The notes under the pieces were generated by a model. The model searched no databases, was not told where the DNA came from, and saw only the letters and a list, made by a program, of their open reading frames with translations. Below, piece after piece: positions 11,201 through 23,200 of a DNA stretch of 64,000 nt (positions are counted from its first letter, which is position 1; every line of letters begins with the position of its first letter). This DNA comes from Papilionanthe hookeriana x Papilionanthe teres (taxonomy: Eukaryota > Streptophyta > Magnoliopsida > Asparagales > Orchidaceae), in contig CM040439.1 in assembly GCA_022702705.1 (NCBI GenBank), forward strand, positions 25,892,142 to 25,956,141. Reading direction: 5' to 3'. Both the position numbers and the translations under genes were made by a program.

Positions 11201-14200
11201 CATGATATTACGCTTAAAGAGCACATTTACCAGTTAGTTGGCATTGATTGCCATTAGTAATATTGTTTGATTGGTTGCTGCTCACTTAGAACTTAACAAA
11301 TACTTCCCCTTATACGATATTGGTAAAAGTCTGCCTACCATCCCTTCTAGGCGGCCATTTTTCTATATAAAAATTTCAACGACAAACTTTGAAAGGTTAG
11401 CAACTACAATTAAGCTTCCCTCTAATTTTTTCATCAATTTAGGCTATTCTTTGTGATCACTGCCTTGGGAGACAGTTGACTCAGTTGACTTCTCTAGTTG
11501 ACTCTAATTTTCACATATCGTTATGATAGTATGACTTTTTAACTAGCCTGCAAACTAGCAAGTGCTTGAAATAGTTGCAATTCCTTGTAGGGATCTTTAC
11601 AAAGAGCTATAACAAACTACATGATAGTTGCTCTTACTTGTAATGAGATATTGAGCAAAGAGGCCAATCACTTGAATTTTGTAGTATACTTCCGAATTGT
11701 TTTCTTATATTCTACCCAAGTTATTACGATCAAACGCACTTTATTCCTCAAAGGACAGTGGAATAGAACTATGTATTCAATAATCGTATTTTAAGTGAAA
11801 GCCGGCTGAACCTATTCGCAATCAGATCGGGCATCTAAACCCGGTCTGAGAAGTGTCCGGTAAAGGGCCCAAAGAGACTGAGCAGCACTTTGGAGAGGAG
11901 GCACTACTGCCAGCCCCTCCACCACCTTCCTTTCCTGTTTTTTCCTTATTGTAGTTCTTCTATTGTTGTGTAAGAGAATTAGGGTTATGCTTGTGTTGTT
12001 GCTGTTTCAGATTCTCCCTTGGAGCCTCCCTTCTTCCTTGCAAAGATGGGTGGTGTTTAGTTGGATCCTGCTCAGAGGAAATATTGTATCCTCTCCTATC
12101 TTCTTCCCTACCCCTTCTCTTCTACCTCCCTAAGCCGTCGATCACCCCCATCTTCTTCCAGCTGCTCTACCGCCCTCTCCAACTATCGCAAGTCTATTGT
12201 CCACCCATCCCCACAACACACACAAAAAATCACCTCCCAACAACCGATTTTCTCTTCCCCTTCGGCTGCCATTACTGTCCAGCCCTCCGGCCGCCCTAAT
12301 GCTTCCAATAAGTCCCCTCCAGCAGCTCCTTGCAACTCGGCCCATCCCTCCATCACCCAATACCCTTCCCCTTCCTTCCCTGCAGCTTCCCCTGCCGCTG
12401 CATGCTTCCAAGCCTTAAACCAGACACCAGCCCTCTTTCCAACCTACCATGCAGCCCTCAATCATTCCTTTTCCCCTTGTCACTTCGTCGATGCCTGCAC
12501 CACCTTCAGATCTTCACTTCCTCCCCTAACCGGAGATGGTTGTTGTTGTGTCATGATTAAATTTTGAGTTTGTATTTTACCCTAATTCAGTTGCTAATAA
12601 AAGTTTCATTTCATTTCAGCTGATTTACGAACTATTCCAGTATCATTTGGTATCAAAACTAGTTTAACCCTAATTTTATCCTGGGGTTTCCTAGCATCTG
12701 CCTTACCCCTCCCTCAAAAAAGAAAAAAAAATGCTTTCTTATTCCCAAACAATAGCAAAAAAATTTGTCCTCACCCTCTCTCGCCTCCACCAAAAATAAA
12801 TTTACTTAATATTCCTAAATGCTATAAGAGATATATGCCCAATCTTATCTGAGAAGAAATACGGCGAGAGCTTCATCATCTTCAATAGAGGCTTGTGAAG
12901 ATTGATGAGTAAATCAAGGGGCATGTTACCCTCAATAGAGATATGGAGAGTCGAAGGGGAGAAAGGGATGAGGATCTGAATCCCTTCAGCAATGAAGAGA
13001 CAGGTCATGGCATTTCGGAATCGAGTATCAGATGAGACCTAGAGAGGGGTATCTGAATAGCTTCTGTAGGGAGAATTTCAAAGGAATGATCGTTTGGAGG
13101 GCAGAAGGAATTCTTCATCAAAGTGGACCTACCAGAGTTTGATTGAAGTGTTGATCCATAAGACTTTATTGATTGGTTGCAGTATGTTGAACAGATCTTT
13201 GAGTTTAAGGATATGCCCAAGGATAAAAGGGTAATATTAACCGCAATCAAGTTCAAGAAAAGTGTCTCTCTGTGGTGGGAGAACTTATAGAGACTGAGAA
13301 AAAGGAAAGACAACGATAAGATTATCAGGTTGTAAAAGATGAAAAAAGTGGTGCAGAGGAAATACCTCCCACCCCATTATAACCAGAATGTATTTCTAAG
13401 GCTCTATCACCTGCAATTGAGGGGTTTGTCAGTAGAGGAATATACGGAATAGTTTGATCAGATGCATATGAGGTGTGATTTGGTCGAGCCAGAAGAGCAT
13501 ACCATAACCCGTTATTTAAGGGGCTTGAAACCAGCTATTAGCAACGTGATGCAGCTACAACCTTATCCGTCACTTAGAGATGTTCAAACTCTAGCCTTAA
13601 AGGTTAAAAGACAACATAAAACAAAGCAAGCAGCAGTCGTCCTTCAGGCACTACAACTACCTTAACTGACAAGGGTACCTCGGGAGAAACTAGTAAGCTC
13701 GGACAATAGAGTGACAAGCCGGATCAGATTGAGAAAATCGGAGAAAGCTAGCTCCTCCAATATAGTATCGAGCACAAAGTGCTTCAGGTGTCACTGCTAC
13801 AGTCAAATAGCCTCCAGTTGTCCCACGAAACAAATAGTCACCCTCACAGATCAGGGTGTCATGGAGGAAGTAAGCAACGAGTGAACAATTGAGGACCAGG
13901 GTGAGGTGTATCATCCTCCACTTTATGAAGAAGAAACGCTCATAGCTTGAGGGGTCCTACAAACTGATATTGATACGAGGGATTCACGGTTCCTTCGTCG
14001 TAATAAATTATACACCTGATACACCATAATGGGAAACAAGCAACCTCATCATCAATAGAGGAAGCAGTAAGAATGTGACATCTACTCAGATGGTTGAGGA
14101 ATTGAGCCTCGTGACTAGGAGACATTCACGGCCATATTCACTGACGTGCCTGAAAAAAAAGAATCAGGTCAGAATCGACTAGAGATGCTTCGTAGAGTTT

Positions 14201-17200
14201 TCAAGGGGCCCAGCTGCAGGACCATGTTTGTTGCGACCTAGTCCCTATGGATGTCCGTCACCTGTTGTTGGAATGACTGGCGCAGTCTGACCAAATAACT
14301 CAGCATGACGGATTCAGAAACACGTATTCCTTCACTATGAATGGGAAGTGCATCAACTTACTTCCTTCGGCGAAATCCTAGATCACAAAAACTCGTACCA
14401 GCAGAGCAGCGTTAGTGAGACGAGTTTTAGAGACGACAAAGAATGATAGAACTAAGACACGCTCCAGACACGATACAAACACAACAGAGGGTATTTCAGG
14501 GTCTCACGGTCATCACCGTATCACAAGCTCCACCATACGAGAAGTTTCAGGTTACTCTCGTTTCAGATTAGGCTAGCCCGATCGTGAGTTATTTTGGAAA
14601 AATTCATCAGTACATGTGTGACATGTAGTTCCAGGAGAGAGGATCGATATGAGGGTATGCTCGCAAGTAGAGAAAACTCCACCAATGCTTTGGGAGACAG
14701 TGCAGTCGATAGTGGCATCCAGGTGCTGCCAAGATTGGAGACAAGAAATCAGAATCTTCGACGAATGAGGTCAAAGTCCACAACCTCGGGGGGCTGAGTG
14801 ATCCAATCAGCTAAACTTGCCGACAATCAGATCAGGCACCTGTGCCCGATCTTAGAAGTGGCGGGTTCGGGTCTAAAGGGGTCGACTGACACTTCGGAGG
14901 GGTGACAGTGCCGCCAGCCCCTCCCCTACCTTCCTTTGTTTTTCCCCCTTATTGGAGTATTTTTATTGTTGTGTGAGAGAATTAGGGTTATATTTTGTGG
15001 TGTCGTTGTTTCAGATTCCATCTTGGAGTCTCCTCCTCCCTTGCTAGAGTTGTATCCAACAACGGGTAGTACTTCGATTGTATCATTCTTTGATGTGGTG
15101 TTTGTTATATTCTCTCCTATCTTTAAAGCTGTCAAAAAAGTTTGTCTTTCGTGAACAGTTTGTGTCTGGCTCGTTAGGGATTTCGTGTTTCATACATTTG
15201 ATAAGCAAACGAGACGAACACGAACATTTTTTTTCCGTTCGGTTACAAAACGAACCAAACACGAACAATCATGTGTTCGATCGTGTTTAAATCGTTATTA
15301 TTCGAAATATAAAATAATTTAAACTAATTATATACAAAAAATTTATCATATTTTAAAAAAATTTATATACATTTATCATATTTTAAAAAATTAAATCCTA
15401 TAAATTATAATATATAATAAATTATTAATAATAATTAATATTAGTTGTATAAATATTATATATTTATAATAATATAAGTTATATAATTAATATAATATAT
15501 TAGTATACTATATATATAAATAAATAAAAAACCTCAGCCCTTTCAACCGGCCTCCCCTTCCCTCTCGAAAGCTTTAGGTTTTGGCCGCATCCCCTTCTTT
15601 TCATTCTTCTCATTCTCCTCTCAAAATCGCGAAAAACTTTCGGCCACGAGAGCATAAGGTTTTTCGTTTTTGTTCGTTTTCTACTCTCTACTTTTGTTTG
15701 TCTTTAATAAATTTTCTTTGTCCTCGGCGAGTCGGCGACTCGACATTAGATCAATTGCTCAATATTCTTGTTTGGATGCTCGATATTCTTGCTTGGTTGC
15801 TTGTAAGGCTACTGAGGTGTCATCTTTGAGTATATTTTCTTTAATATTTCATATTTAACTTCAGGTTTGCTTCTTAGCTTAAATTTGCTTATAATTTCTT
15901 TTAGATTTTTTTTTTTAGTGAAACCTAGTTTTTGAGGTTTTTGGAAGTGAAATCTCGCATATTGCCTCTATATCTGAACTTTTCATGGTTGAGATTTGAT
16001 ATTATTGTTTTCTGGTGAGTTGTGCTTCGACTATTGTGCATTTGTGATGTGATTCATATAGGCTAGCATTAATTTCATACAGGTTAAGTTTTTGTGTTGT
16101 AATTCGACTATTGGTTAAAGTTACAGGAAAAAATACGGGACCAAGCAATTGAAAACCCGTTAGCATCCATTCCAACATCAGCCATGAGCTGCACATCTTC
16201 CTGCATCAAATATTAGGCACTATTTATACAGAATTTACCTTACTTTTCTCTTAATAGAGCAAATTGATATTAAGCTTGACCTCATATTTGTGATATTGAT
16301 CAATATCAACATCAGCATTGTTGAAATCTATGACATTACCTACAAATTAGAAAAAAAAATACTTTCGTTTTAGAAACTTCCAAAAGACATTTACATACAC
16401 ACCACAAATTCTTATTTGATTACATATGACATATCACAAATTCTTATTTGGTTACATATGACATATCTAACATTTAAACATTATGGTTTATGACAAGTTG
16501 CTACCACTATAGATCTCACTGTGGTGTTGATTGCGGAGTTTTACAGACGTAATTTTTCATATATCATTCAAAGATGTTCACTCCCTGAATCACTTTTATT
16601 TTTTAATTTCTATTTTTTGTTTTTCATTTTGTTTTATTTATGTTTTGATTTGAAAGAAAATATGTTTCTCATATTTGATTGAAATAAAATTGTTTATAAA
16701 CACAAGCATTTCCAAAATTATATCTTTATCATCTTTGCACATCCATTTTTGTGCATTTTGATCTTTATTTAATGCATTTTGATCGTTATTTAATGCATTT
16801 ATCTTAATAAACATGGGCATGCCCTTTAGTCTTCTGAAACATGAATGCTCCTAATGAGCTTTATTTAATTCAATTTGGCTTGCAAATGAAATTAGTAGTG
16901 CTGAGCCGGAGGAAATTAGAGCTTGAGCTCATTAACCAAAAGCAGGTTAAAACTCGACTCAAGCTCAATTTGAACTATTATGACATGAATTTGCAATTTC
17001 TTTGAAAGACACCCCTGCTGAAACATTTAAATATTTCTACTTTCATTCATTTAAATTTGGGTTGTTTTATAATAACGATTTAAAGTTCTTTAAGAATTTG
17101 AGTTTGAAACTTAAAATGTATATTTCATTTGCAACTTGTTTTAGCAATTTGTAATAATATAGTTGAAGAAATAATATATATTTTTTTAATAAAGGGATAT

Positions 17201-20200
17201 TAATAATAAACCGGAGCCTCGATAATCTTCTAAGGTGTATCGTGGGAAAAAAACATAAAACAGTGGGATCTCATCCTAGCCCAATCGAACCATCAACCAA
17301 ATTATAGTGCGAACTCCCTTCGAGGTTATGTACAGGCGCAATCCACTAATGCCGCTTGAATTGGTGTCACTCCTAATGTTCAAAAATCATCAAGGATGTC
17401 ACATAACGAGTTCACAATCAATAAATTTCACGAAGAAGTTGGCAAGGAAATTGCTAAGCATAATAAAAAATACCAGGCACAAGCAAATAAATCGATAAAG
17501 TAATGTTTCAGGAAGGTGACCTTGTATGGATCTGGTTGAAAAAGAAGAGATTTCCCCCGAGATAGTATGGGAAGCTTAAGCCGAGAGCAGACGGATCCTT
17601 TAGAGTACTTCAGAAGCTGAATGACGACGTTAATAAGATCAAACTGACTGAGGACTATAACATTTCCGCCGCGTTCAACGTCGCCGACTTAACACCATAC
17701 TTGGAACAGCATGGAGCTTCGACAAACGAGGTCAAAGCTTCCCCTACCTCGGGAGACTGACGTGGGGACTGTATGCACCTGAAGCGGGAGGCGATCCTGC
17801 GATCGCGGAAGCCCACGAATCCTCGAGAAAGATCGCGAGCCACAATTCCACGTTCTAGAACCGCGATACTTAGCAGGAGCCCGCGAGAAACCTCGAACTT
17901 TCGCGAACCAATATTTGGAGCCTTCAACGCGTGACTTCTAAGCTTTTTTTTCTAGAGTCTTCTTTTCGTTTCCAACCCTTTCCTTTTGCATAAAAGGTAG
18001 AAGGCTATAAATAGTAGTCCCCTGTGTGTAGAAGGCGGTTCTAACAAGGTGGTCTTCTAATCTCCTATGTGTAGTCTTTTCCCTCTTATTAGGGCTGTAT
18101 CCAACGACAGGTGGTGCTTCGGTTGTATCCTACTCTGGCTGTATCCAACGACAGGTGGTGCTTCGGTTGTATCATACTCTGAGGTGGTGTTCCAAACTTC
18201 CAATTTCAGTTGCTTCTTCCCACCAAAATCCCTTTTCCTACCTCTCTCCTAGCTGGCTACACCCCTCCCCCCAAATACACCTCCACCACTCTACCACCAC
18301 TCATACTATTCCTACAACTTTGTTGTCCTACCCACCCACAACCAACCAAACACCATCACAAAAACCCAAAGAAATCCCGACACCTCCCATCTCACCCTGC
18401 CAGCCCACCGACGCCATAACCACCTACGGACATCTTCCTACATTCCTAACCAGTTCTGGTATCAGTCCCAAAATTAATTAGCTAAAATAGGACATAATGC
18501 AGGGGTGCAGTAGGCAAAGGAAATGTCAAACAAATTTAGGCATAAACAGTTTTCTTTTGCAACCACAAAGTGTCGGAGATACTTGTGTGAATAAGAATAG
18601 AAGAGCATACAAGTTTATTATAAGATGATAAAATAGTATCTACATCAACATTCCTACGAGTTTCAATATATATTTTGCAGAAGGGTAATCTTGCTTGGAG
18701 GCAAAAACGAAATAAGAACTCATGCTTACCCGCAGTTATACACAACATTGTGAATCAGATTAATACCACTTCTCTGATCAGTAATAGGTACAAAGCACTC
18801 ATCCATAACAGCATAGGCAACAGCAATCTTAGAGTTGCTTTCTACTGTTTGAGCCATTCTAGATAGAGGTTTGGATGGGTCTTCAAAACGCCGAACCATG
18901 CTCCAGTGAAATCCTGCCTCCAACTCATGCCTGACACCAGTAAGCTTCTGCAACTTCCTGAACACCTACAGAAATGATAGTATGCTAAGATTCATTCTAC
19001 AATTTAAAGTCCGAGGTGGACTCAATCTACCTGAAAAAATATCATAATAAAATTAATTCCTTACCAAGATGCATACATGAGATAAAGCAATGAATGTAAG
19101 AAGTATGATAGTCAAAATCCTATAAAAGTCAATAAAATGCACCAAAGCTTAATCTATTAAAAATTAAAAAGCGAATCAGACTAATCCATTAGACAACAGG
19201 TGATAGATGCAAAATTGAGCAAGGGCTGATACATCGTATATCTAGTACCCTACCATGAATTTATTTACAAGAAAAAACATGAAGAATCTAAAGTGAATGA
19301 GTTGAAACGACCCACTGATGTGAAAATAAAGTTTCAGGTTCCTCAAAAGTCTAAAGATGATAGTGTTACCTTTCTACAATTTAGCCCACAAAACACAATG
19401 CAGGAACTTTTGGGAGCAGTAGAAAGAGCGTCGTCCTCTGGAACGCAATCCTTGTGAACTACATAAAATTAGCAGCCAAGAAAGTGTCAAGGGTGACTTG
19501 TAACCTACTAATGAAATAATGTAACAAATAGTAATATTCTGGTGAGGGCTGCAGAAACTCTTACATTTTCGTGTACATTGCGAGCAAGTAAATAAAACAT
19601 TAGATGCATCCTCGACTTGAGATACAGAATCATGCACCGCACCACAAAATTTGCAAGAACAATTGGCACAGTGCCAATCTCCGGTGGGGAGCGTCTGCGG
19701 TTAAAAAAAAACCTTGAAGCAAAAATGCTAGATAATAAAAAGATTGAAAAAAAATCAACATAGGTACACCAATAATTTGGATAAAACACAAGACCAAATC
19801 CAGACACAACCACCATGAAAGCAAGTAGTCTACCAATGGAGAATACCACAAAAAAAACAAAAGATCAAGTGAGACAGGAGAGGAACAAAAGTTACAAAAC
19901 CTAAAAAATGCTTGGTTCAGTATAGAGCACCTCAGCAGTGTCCATGTAATGCAAAAGCTAAAGCAAAAAACTTGTGACATAAGCCATGGAAATTGTCCAG
20001 CAAGAAATCCCCATATGCATAGAGGTCCAAAATGAGGACTTTCTATTTCGAATCATGAAACAAAGGAAAAAAAAATGGAAATATACATATTGAAGCCAGA
20101 GTTAATCAAATAATAATAGAAAAAATCAAGTATTGCTGAATTCAAATATGAAATTACAACCAAACAAACGGAAATAAAAAATAACAACAAACACGACACA

Positions 20201-23200
20201 CAATACGCTTCTAGGGTGGATCTAGGGTTATGTTAGTGGCCGTTGGGGTCCTCAAAAGGTGGCGGCGAGAAAGAGAAAGGGAGCAGAGGGGCTGTTACAG
20301 CAGGGAAACAACAGGTGCTTGCTGTCCTGGGCCGCAGCAGGTAGGTAGGACATCCGGGCAGTGATAAAACAGCAAGGCCAAGGGGTTTCTAGGTGGCCGC
20401 AGTGCCGTAAAATGGCCAGACAGCAGTAAAATGGCAAGACAAAAGAGTATTTGGGTGGCAGCGGCGATGTAGGATGGTCGGACCACAGTAAAATAGCAAG
20501 GCAAAGGGGTTTTTGGGCAGCGGTAGTGATGCAGATTGGCTGGACAGTGGTGACGGCAAGGTGAGGAGAGGGGAAGGCAGTTTTGGCAGCTGAAAGGCAA
20601 AAAACTGCAGGAAGGACAGCAATAGCAGCTATTTTAGGACATCTGCAACAGAGAAGATGATGGGGGCGATGAGGGAAGGATGATCACCATCTCAAGTGCG
20701 AGATACAGCTGGAGCACCACTCAAAACTTGAATACAGCACTAGATGGGAAAATAGAGTGTTGGGAGTCATCCTTAACAAACACGTAACAAATCCTAGACT
20801 CCCACGAAAGTAAATTTATAATAATAGGATAACCATTAGTGTGCCAAAGAACCGGCCAACACTCCATGGAAAAGAAAGACCTAGACCATTTCAGTTCAAG
20901 CATGCAGGCGAAAGCCCGCTTCCGTCGCGGGAGCCCCGCATCCGCTTCAGAAGCATGAGACGCCTGCATCACATACGTAGCCCACAATTCATGTGTATTT
21001 ACATATCTGACATCCAAGCTTTCATATTTACCTATATAGCACTTTGGTGCTTTAAACTAATGCATGGAAAGGTATATTTCACTTTTAAAAAGTGATAATA
21101 ATGCTATTTTTTATGTGTTTTAAAGATTTGAGTGTTATATGTGTAAAAATGAAAGTTTAGGTGTGAGAAATGTAAATACATTTGAATTGTGTGCTATGTA
21201 TGTAAATGCGCCAAAAAAGAAAAGATCTCATTTCACCTCTATGCCTAAACAGGACAGATGGAAAGTTGAAGGACAGCTATCGCAGCAGATCAGATCACCG
21301 CCATCTCCACAGATGCCGCATGTATCATCATTTGGATCATCCCCTTCAGTGTCTACATCATAAAAAATGCAACTTGTGGACTCCTCCTGCTTTTCCCACG
21401 CATTTATTTGGCATTGCAAAAGGGATATACCAGATGCCTCCATACATATATTCTCATATGGCCTATGCAGCTTACTGCCAGCATGAATCTCAAACTTTGA
21501 TAAAGTAAAGATTTTACTACAGCAGCTGCACTGAATCCCATCTCTTGTAATCCGTCCATCCAGCAATGGCTTTGCCATCCTCTTGTTCATATACTTCACT
21601 TTTCCATAGGCCGGTACTACTCCCAAATCAATCATCCATGAAAGAATTGTTCTTTTCCAGACATATGGAGCATAATCACCTTTTTCTGATCCTTCATCTT
21701 GGTTAAGTCCCCGAACCAAAAGAGCACAGCCCCTTCTTTTGCTATTTCTTACTGTTACTTTCCTCTTTATAGATCTCGTTCCTCCTACATCATCCCTACT
21801 TCTTTTATCTTTAGAGTATTTTAGTTTGGATTTTTCCTTGGCCTTCTTTTTTCTTTTGCCGCCTCCAACCTTATGTTTAATATCTTCCATTTCCTTTTTA
21901 CCCCTTCTTTTATTAACCACATTCCTTTTAAGCATGTGTAAGACCTCTGGGGGTATAACAGCAAATGTAGAATTTTTTTCTTTGGAGTCACCATCATTTC
22001 CAGCAGAAGCTTTAGGTTCTTTTTCAGAACCTTCATTTTCATCAGGGGCACTTTTAATTTGACGTAGGTATATGGCATAAGCTTTGGTGATTGACCAATA
22101 ACCTGTACCACGAGGTGAAACATAGACAGAGTCTTCATAGTTTCTACCCCTCCTAGGCCTAAATTCAATTGTCCAGCCAGCACCAAAAAGAATGCTTTTT
22201 ATCTGCTCCCGGAGTTTATTTTTAACTGCACTACGACTTTCATCTGACACATTGGTATTTTTCTTTATATTGGCCGCCGAGCCAGATTTATTGCCATGCA
22301 ACAAATCCGCATTCTTTGAGCCTTTATTTTGAGATATATTTTCCTGATTTGCATTAGAAATGCTGGATTTGCTTATATTTTCTGAATAAACTTTTCCTGC
22401 ACCCTTAAGCGGCTTGACATTGGAGATTGATTTCTTGTGAACTTCTCCCTGTCGCTGATGGTTTGATGCACTGAATCTGTTACTGCCCGAAGATCTCAAT
22501 CTCATTGCATTTTTTTGCCCCTTAAACTCAACATTGGCATTTTCAGAGCCAGAGAACTTTTTACTGCCTTTTAAAACACTAGAGACTCCGTTTTTACCCT
22601 GCCTCCTAATATAGCTGTGCCGTGAACTTTCACCATCATTCGCCACCTTTTTTATGGCAACATCAGAAGATCTGGCATCCTTCACCTTTCGGAGTTCTCG
22701 CTGACCAGATCGTCCTGGCCACCTAACAGTATCTGCCTCAGTTCTTGAACTCTGCTGTAACTTTCCCTCACTTGAGCAGTCCTCATCCGTATGTTTAACT
22801 CTCGGGACAGACAGATCAGAAACCTGAACACCACCCTTGCTGCTGCCCATAATCTTATTGTCTTCTGCGGACTTCTCAGTTTGGTTGTCAAATGAGACCA
22901 TATTTTCTGTTTTTGTTCTCTTCCTGGTAAATTCATCATCACCTGTCCCCGTACTCCTCTTCCTATAGTACTTTGACTCCAAGACCTTTTCCTTGGGACT
23001 GTCCGTAATGTCATAACTAAGCTTCAGTGGTTCCGAGCTCTTGTCAATCCCATCAGTTGTATCTATTTGGTTTCCCGCAGAATTCACAGACTCCAATCTC
23101 AGATCCTCACCGTCAGGTTCATCAACAACAATGTCGACACTCCCATCCGACCTCGCCTCCACAACATTTCCTGTACTTCCCTCACCACCCAACTTCCTCT

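Noticed and set aside
12061..12567. 168 aa Pro/Ser-rich frame
   Set aside because: Lies inside the LTR of gypsy element A and shows no domain; composition follows the CT-rich LTR.
19508..19980. Hydrophobic minus-strand frames of 113-116 aa
   Set aside because: They are other-phase readings across IDM1-like exon 2 and intron 1; the coding phase gives the PHD finger.
20252..20622. Cys/Pro/Leu-rich minus-strand frames
   Set aside because: Three overlapping phases are all open because of the minisatellite; not a gene.
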